Counted from the first letter of the stretch, positions 1 to 7,718 are shown. The stretch: 64,000 nt of DNA from an uncultured Prevotella sp. (GCA_900543975.1 UQTI01000004.1:1-64000); one strand, 5' to 3'. Numbers and translations: made by a program. The notes: generated by a model not told the origin, from the sequence alone.

Positions 1-68
1 TGGATTTGTACTGTAAGCCTGAGGTTGGTTGAATGATTTTCGCCTTATCCCCAAATTCTGTTGAATAA

Positions 69-144
69 ACGTGTTTACGCCTCGTAAGTGACGTGTTTAC
101 GGTCTGTAAGTGACGTGTTTACGTTTCGTAAGTGACGTGTTTAT
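69..144. repeat. 22-bp tandem repeat, 3 full copies plus partial ends
   Basis: Three consecutive 22-bp units start at 73, 95 and 117, followed by a partial unit at 139. Each unit reads GTTTACG, four variable bases, GTAAGTGACGT. The conserved blocks are identical in all copies while the four central bases differ (cctc, gtct, tttc), as expected for a protein-binding iteron or a structured repeat rather than recent slippage. The same unit, in the opposite orientation, is found in tandem at 41552-41617. No gene overlaps it. Confidence 0.85.
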
Positions 145-577
145 GACCTTGACTGATTTTACTTTACACTTCTCTCTTACTTTTACTAAATTACTTTACT
201 GCAAATTCATTCCTTTGCTGAATAACTTTACTATGCAGGGAAATTGTTTCTGAAACGCTTTACATAGACGTTTCTGTTTGCAAAGTCTGTATCCGAAAAC
301 TAAAAAAAATAAAAAAGTAGTTTAAAACCGCGTGTAGTCGCGTAGAATCGTATAGAAACTCCTAAGTGAAATTTTTCAATGCTGTATCTTTGCGCTTATT
401 GGTTTGACGGTATAAGGGTATTGTTTAAAGAGAATATGTTGGGGGTATGATGGAAGTGGTTGTGAGTGTAATGACCGAAATGGAACTGATGAAAGATGAG
501 GTAATCGAAGTGTGATAAATAGCGATCTTTGACTTATTGAGAACAGATATAGAAATTCAAAATTACACGAAGGCTTC
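145..577. other. non-coding stretch, no gene seen
   Basis: AT-rich sequence with no credible coding region. A minus-strand reading frame at 376-624 has no recognisable protein features and overlaps a dispersed repeat. A plus-strand TATCTTTG (385-392) resembles a Bacteroidetes -7 box, but I find no TTTG at the usual distance upstream of it and no gene downstream. Confidence 0.5.
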
Positions 578-624
578 GCGCAAGAATTCTTGCTTGGGCA
601 AGCGTCTATACAAACCGAGCGCAA
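578..624 (-). repeat. dispersed intergenic repeat, copy A
   Basis: Read on the minus strand this gives TTGCGCTCGG, a short variable stretch, AGACGCTTGCC(C/T)AAGCAAGAAT, then TTGCG. Related copies lie at 46726-46775, 46792-46833 and 49347-49380, with a partial one near 45460. All are intergenic. The element carries internal complementary blocks (CTTGC and GCAAG) and could fold as RNA or DNA. Confidence 0.65.
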
Positions 625-660
625 GAATCAAGACTCGAAAATCAAGATTAATTTAAGGGC

Positions 661-729
661 AAAAAAAAATTGGTTGTCTCACGACAACCAATCCTTCTTA
701 ACCTTAATAATCTAATACCATGAAAAACA
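661..729 (-). ncRNA. probable small RNA of about 70 nt
   Basis: On the minus strand a consensus Bacteroidetes promoter (735-765) is followed by about 70 nt ending in a perfect 10-bp hairpin (669-678 paired with 683-692, loop GTGA) and a run of nine U residues (661-669). There is no room for a gene; the only start codon opens a five-codon frame (MVLDY stop). Promoter, short transcript and intrinsic terminator are what a trans-acting small RNA gene looks like, and the layout matches the described Bacteroidales-1 RNA type (promoter at one end, terminator at the other), though I cannot confirm family membership. It lies directly downstream of the DUF3256 gene on the same strand. Confidence 0.65.
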
Positions 730-734
730 CATTG

Positions 735-765
735 CAAAATTACGAACATATCTTCTATATGCAAA
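735..765 (-). promoter_or_regulatory. Bacteroidetes-type promoter for the small RNA
   Basis: On the minus strand TTTG (762-765), a 19-bp spacer, then TAATTTTG (735-742). This is an exact match to the TTTG-N19-21-TAnnTTTG consensus of the Bacteroidetes primary sigma factor. Predicted start is near 729. No coding gene lies between it and the window's left end on this strand. Confidence 0.75.
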
Positions 766-798
766 ATTGCGAGTGTGTTATTTTCTATGTCTATAACT

Positions 799-1590
799 TT
801 ATTTAAATGTTTTGCCATCCCATTTAAGTTTTCTTTGCACAAGAATCTGCTCTATTGCCTTTTCATCTTCCGGGTTTGGAACAACGGGAGAGAGCTTAAC
901 AAGGAGCACATTCTCTGCGGGCGAAAGCGAAACGCTGAACATTATGGGGTCAAGAAGAGCGACGAGACGGCTGAAACGCTCCTCGCTCATGGTGTCGGGA
1001 CGACACACAAAACTGTCTGCGCTGAAGGTCAACGGGGCCTGAAGGGGCTTCCATTGACGGTCGAAAAGCTGCACCTCGCTGTCGCGCTTCGGACCATCCC
1101 AGGAACGAACCACACACAACACGCTGTCGCATGAGGACAACAAGGAGGATGAACCCGAACCTGAAACCTTGGAAGAAGCTGAGCCCATGGATGAACCCGA
1201 ACCTGAGCCCAAGGAAGAACCTAAGGCAGAGCCTGAACCCGAGGCTGAGGCTGCCCCCAAGCCTGACCCCGAGGCTGGCAGGAGCTTCATTTGCAGGGTG
1301 TGGGCTTTGCTCAGGGTTGCGGCAAGGAATGTGCTTGTGAGCGTGTCTATGCGCGACTTGCCCTTGAGGGCGTTGTCGGTCTGGGCATCGGTGTGCATGT
1401 CATAGAAGTCGAGACATTGGGTGCGCAGGCTGGTGCTGAGATAAGGCGCAAGCGACGGGGGCATGGAGAGCCACAGGTCGCGAACGGTCTGTGCTCCGAC
1501 GGTCAGGGGGAGCAGCAGCAGGAGAAGGGCGATCGCCCGACGGGGCTGAACGCTTCGCAGCCAGGCGAGAGGGTTTGTTGATATTGCCAT
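799..1590 (-). CDS. DUF3256 family secreted protein with Ser/Gly-rich insert
   Basis: 263 residues. The N-terminus has a basic segment (RSVQPRR) followed by a leucine-rich hydrophobic stretch (about 19-32) ending in GAQ, a likely signal peptide, so the protein is probably exported. The mature part (VRDLWLSMPPSLAPYL, then CLDFYDM) resembles the DUF3256 family of Bacteroidetes, whose function is unknown. Residues 107-153 are an almost pure Ser/Gly/Ala/Leu tract (repeated SGSG and GSS) inserted in the middle, which I do not expect in this family. The underlying DNA (about 1130-1272) is an imperfect short-period repeat. It follows the phospho-sugar mutase gene, with a terminator hairpin between them, so it may have its own promoter. 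Confidence 0.75.
   Translation of the reverse strand: MAISTNPLAWLRSVQPRRAIALLLLLLPLTVGAQTVRDLWLSMPPSLAPYLSTSLRTQCLDFYDMHTDAQTDNALKGKSRIDTLTSTFLAATLSKAHTLQMKLLPASGSGLGAASASGSGSALGSSLGSGSGSSMGSASSKVSGSGSSSLLSSCDSVLCVVRSWDGPKRDSEVQLFDRQWKPLQAPLTFSADSFVCRPDTMSEERFSRLVALLDPIMFSVSLSPAENVLLVKLSPVVPNPEDEKAIEQILVQRKLKWDGKTFK
1141..1272. repeat. imperfect short-period repeat inside the DUF3256 gene
   Basis: Degenerate repeats of units such as CCTGAACCC, GAGCCC and GAGGCT encode the Ser/Gly tract on the minus strand. The opposite strand reads as an uninterrupted Glu/Pro-rich frame, a side effect of the repeat. Composition differs sharply from the flanks. Confidence 0.7.
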
Positions 1591-1628
1591 TTTTGTTGTT
1601 TTGTGCCATGCAATGGCACGGTTAAAAA

Positions 1629-1668
1629 AACAAGTGTGCCGGACGGTCCCGACACACTTGTTTTTATC
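1629..1668. terminator. bidirectional hairpin terminator between pgm-type gene and DUF3256 gene
   Basis: AACAAGTGTG (1629-1638) pairs with CACACTTGTT (1653-1662); the stem can extend inward past one mismatch. A-rich sequence precedes it and T-rich sequence follows, so it works in either direction. It lies just after the end of the phospho-sugar mutase gene on the minus strand. Confidence 0.8.
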
Positions 1669-1740
1669 GTTTTTGTTGCTTTAACATGTTATGTTGCGGT
1701 CACGCGCTGTGTCCGCGCAAGAAGGGTGCGCGGGGAGAGA

Positions 1741-3492
1741 TCAGTCGGCGATGCCGAGATCTTTCTCGATGGCGGCAATCTTCTCTGTGGCCTCGGCGTT
1801 GCAACGGGTGTAGCAGCCTGCACACTTCATTGTGCCCTTTACCTCAATATAGAACTTGATCTTGGGCTCTGTGCCTGAAGGACGCACGCTCACCTTGGTG
1901 TCGTCGTCGCAGAACCACTGGAGCACGTTGCTTGTGGCGGGCATGTCGAGCTTGGTCACGGTGCCGTCGGCTGCCTTCTGCTCGAGAGTCTGATAGTCTT
2001 TCCAGAGCACCACCTTGCTGCCGCCGAGCTCTGCGGGAGGATTCTCGCGGAAGCGTGTCATCATGGCCTTGATCTCGTCGGCGCCGCTCTTTCCGGGGCG
2101 CACCACGTTGACGGTAAACTCTTTAGAGAAGCCATACTCGAGATAGATGTCCATGAGCAGGTCGTAGAGCGTCTTGCCCTGGTCCTTGGCGTAGGCGCAG
2201 ATCTCGGCCAGCAGAGAGCATGCCGACACGGCGTCCTTGTCGCGCACGAAGTCTTCAGCGAGGAAGCCGTAGCTCTCCTCACCACCGCCGATATATTTCT
2301 GCTTGCCCTCAGAGAGAGCGATCTCGCGGGCGATCCACTTGAAGCCTGTGTAGCAGTCGCGCATCTCGATGTGCTGCTTCTCGGCGATCTTGCGTATTAC
2401 CTCGGTGGTCACGATGGTCTTCACGATGAAGTCGGTGGGCTGCATCTTGCCTGTCTTGATGCGGTTGGTGATGATGTAATAGAGGAAGATGAGACAGGTC
2501 TGGTTGCCGTTGATCAGGATCCACTCGCCCTTGTCGTTCTTGCAAGCCATGCCCACGCGGTCGGCGTCGGGGTCGCTGGCCATCACGATGTCGGCATCGA
2601 GCTCCTTGGCGTCGCGCAGAGCCAGGGTCAGGGCCTCTCCGTTCTCGGGGTTGGGGCTCTTGACGGTGGGGAAGTCGCCGCTCTTGACCATCTGCTCCTC
2701 AACGCAATGAACGTTGTCGAAGCCCCACGCCTTGAGCGAGCGCGGGATCATGGCCATGCCTGTGCCGTGGAGCGGTGTGTAGACGATCTTGAGGTCGTGC
2801 TGGCGCTTGATGACCTCGGGGTCGATGGAGAGGGTCTTCACCTCTTCGAGGTAGACCTTGTCGATGTCTTCGCCGATGATCTGGATGAGGGTCTTGTTGC
2901 CTTCAAACTTCACGTCCTCGATCTGCACCTTGTTAACCTCGTCGATGATGCCTGTGTCGTGGGGAGCGAGCACCTGAGCGCCGTCTTCCCAGTAGGCCTT
3001 GTAGCCGTTATACTCGCGCGGGTTATGAGATGCCGTGATGTTGACACCTGCCTGGCAGCCCAGATGGCGTATGGCGAAGGAGCACTCGGGTGTGGGGCGC
3101 ATGTCGTCGAAGAGGTAGACCTTGATGCCGTTGGCTGAGAAGATGTCGGCCACGGTCTCGGCGAACAGGCGGCTGTTGTTGCGGCAGTCGTGGCACACAA
3201 CAACGGCAACCTCCTCGCGCTGTGCGAAATTTTTCTTCAGATAGTTGGCGAAGCCCTGTGTGGCCATGCCCACGGTGTATATGTTCATGCGGTTGCTGCC
3301 GGCACCCATGATGCCGCGCAGACCGCCTGTTCCAAACTCCAGGTCTTTGTAGAAACACTCAATGAGGTCGGTCTTGTCGGCCTTGTCGAGCATTGCCTGC
3401 ACGTCGGCACGTGTTGACTCGTCGAAAGAAGGTGTGAGCCACTTCTCTGCTTTTGCCACACACTGGGCAATGAGTTCTGCATTATTTTCCAT
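1741..3492 (-). CDS. phospho-sugar mutase (phosphoglucomutase/phosphomannomutase)
   Basis: 583 residues, the usual length of the long bacterial phosphohexomutases related to Bacillus PgcA. It interconverts hexose 1- and 6-phosphates through a phosphoserine. Visible motifs: CFYKDLEFGTGGLRG near 46-60; the phosphoserine loop TASHNP at 153-158 (Ser155 catalytic); the metal-binding loop DPDADR at 307-312; the sugar-specificity loop GGEESYG at 403-409; and the phosphate-binding RPSGTEPK at 537-544. All four active-site loops are intact. An unusual Cys-rich stretch (CAGCYTRC, 557-564) lies near the C-terminus. Whether glucose or mannose phosphate is preferred cannot be told from sequence. Transcribed from a strong consensus promoter 40-75 bp upstream; a hairpin terminator follows. 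Confidence 0.95.
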   Translation of the reverse strand: MENNAELIAQCVAKAEKWLTPSFDESTRADVQAMLDKADKTDLIECFYKDLEFGTGGLRGIMGAGSNRMNIYTVGMATQGFANYLKKNFAQREEVAVVVCHDCRNNSRLFAETVADIFSANGIKVYLFDDMRPTPECSFAIRHLGCQAGVNITASHNPREYNGYKAYWEDGAQVLAPHDTGIIDEVNKVQIEDVKFEGNKTLIQIIGEDIDKVYLEEVKTLSIDPEVIKRQHDLKIVYTPLHGTGMAMIPRSLKAWGFDNVHCVEEQMVKSGDFPTVKSPNPENGEALTLALRDAKELDADIVMASDPDADRVGMACKNDKGEWILINGNQTCLIFLYYIITNRIKTGKMQPTDFIVKTIVTTEVIRKIAEKQHIEMRDCYTGFKWIAREIALSEGKQKYIGGGEESYGFLAEDFVRDKDAVSACSLLAEICAYAKDQGKTLYDLLMDIYLEYGFSKEFTVNVVRPGKSGADEIKAMMTRFRENPPAELGGSKVVLWKDYQTLEQKAADGTVTKLDMPATSNVLQWFCDDDTKVSVRPSGTEPKIKFYIEVKGTMKCAGCYTRCNAEATEKIAAIEKDLGIAD

Positions 3493-3538
3493 AAGATTAT
3501 TATTTGTTTAATGTTAATATTAATACCAATGTTAGGTG

Positions 3539-3569
3539 CAAAGATAATGAGAATAAAAGACAACACAAA
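3539..3569 (-). promoter_or_regulatory. promoter of the phospho-sugar mutase gene
   Basis: Minus strand TTTG (3566-3569), 19-bp spacer, TATCTTTG (3539-3546): exact Bacteroidetes consensus. The expected 5' leader is about 40 nt. Confidence 0.8.
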
Positions 3570-3670
3570 GAATTGACGCTACATTTTTTGCGTCACGAAA
3601 CGAAAATGTTGCTTCTTTTGCCGCTTTTTTATTGCTTCTTTGCCGCTTCTTTAGCGTTTTTAGCGCTTTT

Positions 3671-4003
3671 TTATCGCAACTCGGGCACGATGGCGAAGAA
3701 CACGAGGTCTTCGGTGCCGTCGTTTGCCATGTAATGGGCGTGGCCTTTGGGGCAATAGTGGACCTGACCCGGGCCCACGGTTTCCACCACGTCGTCATAA
3801 TGGCATGTTGCCACGCCGCTGAGCACATAGATCACCTCACAGTTGGTCTCATGTGTGTGCAGACCTGTTGAAGCTCCTGCGGGGAGAATGTTTTTCATTA
3901 TCTTACATGTGTCGTCGCCGAAAGCGCGACAAACGAACAGGCCTTTTCCACCCTTGAAGCCGTCGATGTTGGCGGCAGGAATTTTTGAAAAATCTATTAC
4001 CAT
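3671..4003 (-). CDS. small cupin-domain protein
   Basis: 110 residues forming a single cupin barrel. The first cupin motif is seen as GLHTHETNCEVIYVLSG (His, His, Glu metal ligands) and the second as GPGQVHYCPKGHAHYMAN (His). Such stand-alone cupins bind a metal ion and act as small isomerases, dioxygenases or sugar sensors; this one cannot be assigned a substrate. It is in the same direction as the HU/LysM gene upstream (62-bp gap), possibly read through from it, and stops about 100 bp before the mutase promoter. Confidence 0.8.
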   Translation of the reverse strand: MVIDFSKIPAANIDGFKGGKGLFVCRAFGDDTCKIMKNILPAGASTGLHTHETNCEVIYVLSGVATCHYDDVVETVGPGQVHYCPKGHAHYMANDGTEDLVFFAIVPELR

Positions 4004-4064
4004 AATATATTTTTATATGTGTTTTGTTGTGAACCACGGTTTTTTGCAGGTTCAGATGTTATTT

Positions 4065-5849
4065 TCAGTTTCTTTTCGACTTCTTTTTCAGTTCGAGCTT
4101 GGGAATTTTCACCTTCGTGCCTTCTGTCACCTCCTTGCCGTTGAGGGCTTCGACATAACACTCCATGCCTTCACCCAGATGGGCGCGGCTGATGGAAGCG
4201 AGCGTCTGCCCCCGGCGTGCCACAACGACCTGTGCCACACCTGTTATGCGGTAGGCACCTGTCCTGACGCGCGGGTCGGAATTGTAAGAAGAGGGTTGGG
4301 CGGTTGCCTGTCGGGAGCCTTTAGGTTGGGCTGACGGGCCGTGGGCCGCTGCCGACGGTTTGGCGGCAGGAGCAGGGCGGTTGGCAGCAGGTTTTGCGGG
4401 TTTAGGTTCTGACGGGGCGTTGGATGAGCCTTGAGGGGCGCTGGCTTGAGGGGCTGCGGCTGACGGGGCGTTGGCAGATTTAGACAGGGTGCTGCCTTGA
4501 GGGGCGGTTCCCTGAGAGGTGCTGCCTTGCGGGGCGGTTGCTTGCGGGGCGGTTGCTTGAGAGGCGTCTGTTGGCGCCGTCTGGTCTTTCGTCGCAGCCA
4601 GACTGTCTTGTTCAGGCTCGAAGGCAGACCTTTCCTGAAGCATTATGGGGGTGGGTTCAGAGGCCAGGTAGAAGCAGCCTGCTCCTATCGTTGCAAGCAG
4701 CATGACGACACACAGGGCGAGCACCCAGAGCCACAGGCGCATGCGGCGCACGCGCTTCGTGAGCACGAAGTTGGCGTTCTTCAGCTTGCGGTTCTCGTTG
4801 GTGTAGACGAAGCTTTGCTGCTTCATGTCAAACACCTGCTTGCGCAGGTCGTTGGCTATGGAAAGGGCGTCGCGCAGCTGCTTGTTCCCGGAACCGTCGG
4901 CGGCTTGGGAAGAGGCGGTCGAGAGCTGCTTTGACGAGTCGGAAAGGCGCTCCGAGGCCGACGACAGCTTGTCGGACACGTCGCTCAGCTTGCTCGACGC
5001 CGACGACAGCTTGTCGGAAGCATCGGTAAGCTTGTCGGCAACGACATGTATCGGGGTTGGGGCTTCTTCTTTATTGGAACCGTCAGCTGGAGCTTTATCT
5101 TCAGCTGGGGCTTCTTCTTTAATGGAACCTTCGGCTGGGGCTTTATCTTCGGCTGGAGCTTCATCTTCAGCTGGGGCTTCTTCTTTAATGGAACCTTCGG
5201 CTGGGGCTTTATCTTCAGCGGGGGCTTCATCTTTAATGGAACCTTCGGCTGGAGCTTTATCTTCGGCTGGAGCTTCTTCTTTAATGGAACCGTCAGCTGG
5301 AGCTTTATCTTCGGCTGGGGCTTCATCTTTAATGGAACCGTCAGCTGGAGCTTTATCTTCAGCGGGGGCTTTATCTTCAGCTGGAGTTTCATTCTCCTCA
5401 TCGGCTGTTTCTTCCTCCTCAGCAGCCTCATTCTCCTCAGCAGCCTCGTTCTCTTCAGCCGTTTCGTTTTCATCATTCTCCTCAGCCTCTTCTTCTGCCT
5501 CAGGGCTTTCGTCTAAGGAAGAAAATTCGACGCCGTCGTTAAGCACAACCGTCTCAAACTGTGCAAACGGGCTGTTCACGCGGTCGCGGAGAACCACGTC
5601 GGGAACAAACGTTATCTTGTTTCGGCTGTCGATGACGATGCGCTCACCCGTGTTCACGTCAACGCTTTCGCGGGCTCCCACGGGTGTGAGCTTGAATGTG
5701 CCAAGGCCCTTGACCTTCACAACGCCCTCTTGCTCAACGGCTTTAAGCAAGACGTCAAACATCTGGGCAACAAACTTGTCGGCGTCGGCTTCGGGGAGAG
5801 CATAACGCTTGGTCAGCGCTTCGGAAAGCACAGGATACTTGCTGCTCAT
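4065..5849 (-). CDS. membrane-anchored HU-domain protein with LysM-like C-terminus
   Basis: 594 residues. Order of parts: an HU/IHF-like DNA-binding domain (about 1-105; KVKGLGTFKLTPVGAR and the arm VNTGERIVIDSRNKITF); an acidic Glu/Ala stretch (112-160); a tandem 16-residue repeat of the form EEAPAEDKAPA(E/D)GSIK (about 158-264); a heptad-like Ser/Leu segment (DKLSSASSKLSDVSDKL, 272-310) likely coiled coil; a basic patch (KRVRRMR, 365-371); one transmembrane helix (about 371-396); an Ala/Pro/Gln-rich linker (about 400-530); and a LysM-like module (VVARRGQTLASISRAHLG) at the end. The basic patch before the helix predicts HU in the cytoplasm and LysM outside. By domain logic it could tie DNA to the envelope; that is inference. 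Its start overlaps the stop of the upstream HU gene by 4 bp. Confidence 0.85.
   Translation of the reverse strand: MSSKYPVLSEALTKRYALPEADADKFVAQMFDVLLKAVEQEGVVKVKGLGTFKLTPVGARESVDVNTGERIVIDSRNKITFVPDVVLRDRVNSPFAQFETVVLNDGVEFSSLDESPEAEEEAEENDENETAEENEAAEENEAAEEEETADEENETPAEDKAPAEDKAPADGSIKDEAPAEDKAPADGSIKEEAPAEDKAPAEGSIKDEAPAEDKAPAEGSIKEEAPAEDEAPAEDKAPAEGSIKEEAPAEDKAPADGSNKEEAPTPIHVVADKLTDASDKLSSASSKLSDVSDKLSSASERLSDSSKQLSTASSQAADGSGNKQLRDALSIANDLRKQVFDMKQQSFVYTNENRKLKNANFVLTKRVRRMRLWLWVLALCVVMLLATIGAGCFYLASEPTPIMLQERSAFEPEQDSLAATKDQTAPTDASQATAPQATAPQGSTSQGTAPQGSTLSKSANAPSAAAPQASAPQGSSNAPSEPKPAKPAANRPAPAAKPSAAAHGPSAQPKGSRQATAQPSSYNSDPRVRTGAYRITGVAQVVVARRGQTLASISRAHLGEGMECYVEALNGKEVTEGTKVKIPKLELKKKSKRN
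5070..5400. repeat. 48-bp coding minisatellite in the HU/LysM gene
   Basis: About six copies of a 48-bp unit encode the 16-residue EEAPAEDKAPAEGSIK-type repeat. Copies differ by a few bases (E or D, K or N). Because the unit length is a multiple of three, gain or loss of copies keeps the frame. The repeat keeps several other frames open, which explains long spurious frames on both strands. Confidence 0.85.
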
Positions 5850-6133
5850 AGGTCGCCTCCTTTCTTCAGGCGCTGCTTGACCTCGGCAAGGGGCTTGAAC
5901 ACAAGCACCAGTTTGGGGGGCACCATCAGCTTCTGCCCCGTGGACGGATTTACAACAATGCGCTCCATGCGGTTTTTCAGTTCGAAAGAACCGAACGACG
6001 GCACGGTGACGCTCTCGCCTTCATCGAAGCGCGAAGCCATGGCTTCTATTACGCATCGCACAAGGCGTTGGGTGTTGTCTTGCGAATAGCCGCTACGTTG
6101 CGACAGCTCAGCGATAAAGTCTTTATTGTTCAT
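5846..6133 (-). CDS. HU-family DNA-binding protein
   Basis: 95 residues, a complete stand-alone HU/IHF-type protein: N-terminal dimerisation helices (NNKDFIAELSQRSGYSQDN), the GSFELKNR strand and the DNA-binding arm with VNPSTGQKLMVPP. It ends in a basic, Gly-rich tail. It overlaps the following HU/LysM gene by four bases (ATGA), so the two are translationally coupled and could form heterodimers through their HU domains; the second point is inference. It lies 63 bp downstream of rimO and is probably in the same transcript. Confidence 0.9.
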   Translation of the reverse strand: MNNKDFIAELSQRSGYSQDNTQRLVRCVIEAMASRFDEGESVTVPSFGSFELKNRMERIVVNPSTGQKLMVPPKLVLVFKPLAEVKQRLKKGGDL

Positions 6134-6196
6134 CTGTCAGGGGGATTTTTTATTGAACTTTTTGCGTGTTCAGGGGTTAAGGAAAAACATGGGGGG

Positions 6197-7501
6197 CTAC
6201 TTGTCGGCCAGCTCGGCATAGAGGTCGAACTCGTCGCTGTCTACTATGCGCACGCGGTGGAACGAGCCCACGCGCAAGCGGCGGTCGGCAGCAGGGATGA
6301 GCACCTCGGGGTCGACCTCGGGCGAACAGTACTGGGAGCGGGCAATGTAATAGTCGCCCTCCTTGCGGTCTATTATGACCTTCATCTCCGTGCCCACCTT
6401 CGCAGCCTCTACCTCGGCAGAGATCTGCTGCTGAACGGCCATGAGGCGGTCCAGACGGTCTTGTTTCACCTCGGCGGGAACGTCGTCTTCATAGTGCTCG
6501 GCGCTGTAGGTGCCCTCCTCTTCCGAATAGGCGAAGGCGCCCATGCGCTCGAAGCGTGCCCAGCGCACAAACGACACCAGCTCCTCAAAGTCGGCCTCGG
6601 TCTCGCCGGGGAAGCCCACGAGCAGCGTGGTGCGGATGTTGATGCCCGGCACGCGGCGACGGATCTCGGCGATGAGGTCCATGGTCTCTTGCTTGGAGAC
6701 GTGGCGGTGCATGCGGGTGAGCACGTTGTCGGAGATGTGCTGCAGGGCGATGTCGAGATACTTGCACACGTTGGGACGCGACGCTATGACGTCGAGCAGC
6801 TCCAGGGGAAACTGGTTGGGGTAGGCATAATGGAGGCGGATCCACTCTACGCCCTTTATGTCGGCCATGTGGTCTATGAGCTCGGCGATGTGGCGCTTGC
6901 CGTCGATGTCGACGCCATAATAGGTCAGCTCCTGGGCAATGACCTGTATCTCCTTCACGCCTGAAGCCACCAGCTCACGCACCTCGTCAAGGATCTCGCT
7001 CTCGGGACGGCTGACGTGCTTGCCCGTGATGATGGGTATGGCGCAATAGGCGCAATGGCGGTCGCAGCCCTCGCTGATCTTGAGGTAGGCATAATGGCGC
7101 GGGGTGGTGAGCACACGACGGCCCTCACACGACGGCGTGATGTTGCTGCCGAGGTCCTTGATGAGGTTCTTGTAGTCGAACTTGCCATAATATTTGTCGA
7201 CATGAGGAATCTCCTCCTCAAGCTCCTTGCGGTAACGCTGTGAGAGACAGCCCATGACAAAGAGTTTCTTCAAGCGGCCTTCTTCCTTGGCCTTGGCAAA
7301 CTCAAGAATGGTGTCTATGCTTTCCTGCTTGGCGTCTTCAATGAAGCCACAGGTGTTTATCACGGCAATCTCGCCCTGAGGACGCTTGGAATCGTGAGCG
7401 CAACGGTAGCCCGCGGCCTCAAACTGACGCATAAGGCTCTCGCTGTCGACAAGGTTCTTGGAACAACCCATCGTTATAATATCTACATGACCTGACTTCA
7501 T
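6197..7501 (-). CDS. ribosomal protein S12 methylthiotransferase RimO
   Basis: 434 residues, standard length. RimO is a radical-SAM enzyme that adds a methylthio group to the conserved aspartate of ribosomal protein S12. The N-terminal UPF0004 domain carries Cys13, Cys51 and Cys85 that bind one Fe-S cluster; the radical-SAM motif CDRHCAYC gives Cys146, Cys150 and Cys153; the C-terminal part (DRKEGDYYIARSQYCSPEVD onward) is the TRAM domain. The sequence after the first motif (MGCSKNLVDSE) is typical of RimO rather than MiaB. It lies between ftsY and the HU genes, same strand. Confidence 0.95.
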   Translation of the reverse strand: MKSGHVDIITMGCSKNLVDSESLMRQFEAAGYRCAHDSKRPQGEIAVINTCGFIEDAKQESIDTILEFAKAKEEGRLKKLFVMGCLSQRYRKELEEEIPHVDKYYGKFDYKNLIKDLGSNITPSCEGRRVLTTPRHYAYLKISEGCDRHCAYCAIPIITGKHVSRPESEILDEVRELVASGVKEIQVIAQELTYYGVDIDGKRHIAELIDHMADIKGVEWIRLHYAYPNQFPLELLDVIASRPNVCKYLDIALQHISDNVLTRMHRHVSKQETMDLIAEIRRRVPGINIRTTLLVGFPGETEADFEELVSFVRWARFERMGAFAYSEEEGTYSAEHYEDDVPAEVKQDRLDRLMAVQQQISAEVEAAKVGTEMKVIIDRKEGDYYIARSQYCSPEVDPEVLIPAADRRLRVGSFHRVRIVDSDEFDLYAELADK

Positions 7502-7564
7502 TGGTGTTTATCTTTTTTCAATATATCTAAATCTAAATTGTTGTTGTCTTTGCTGGGGTGTTTT

Positions 7565-7671
7565 GTTTGCAGGGGCATTGTTGTTTGCAGGGGCGTTGTT
7601 GTTTGCCGGGATGTTGAAATGGGGGTTGAAGGGATGTTGAAAGGGGTGTTGAAAGAGGTGTTGAAGGGGCG
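7565..7671. repeat. two adjoining minisatellites in the ftsY-rimO gap
   Basis: Three 18-bp units of the type GTTTGCAGGGGCGTTGTT (7565-7582, 7583-7600, 7601-7618) are followed by about four 11-12-bp units of the type GTTGAAAGGGGT (about 7625-7670). The last units share the GTTGAA/GGGG core, so the second array may derive from the first. The array fills almost the whole intergenic space. Confidence 0.8.
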
Positions 7672-7718
7672 TTGCATGGTTTGCGTTGCGAAGCGTTCTG
7701 CAAGCCCCTCCTTTTTTA

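Noticed and set aside
376..624. 82-codon minus-strand frame
   Set aside because: No family features, mixed low-complexity composition, and it runs through a dispersed repeat (578-624).
648..842. 64-codon minus-strand frame
   Set aside because: It covers the promoter and terminator of the small RNA and the end of the DUF3256 gene; composition is not protein-like.
1169..1405. Glu/Pro-rich plus-strand frame
   Set aside because: Exactly antisense to the Ser/Gly tract of the DUF3256 gene; the open frame is a by-product of the repeat.
2371..3138. 255-codon plus-strand frame
   Set aside because: Antisense to the phospho-sugar mutase, whose active-site motifs are all intact; rich in Val/Asp/Leu as is usual for antisense frames.
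4825..5805. 326-codon Ser/Ala-rich plus-strand frame
   Set aside because: Antisense to the HU/LysM gene; kept open by the 48-bp repeat.
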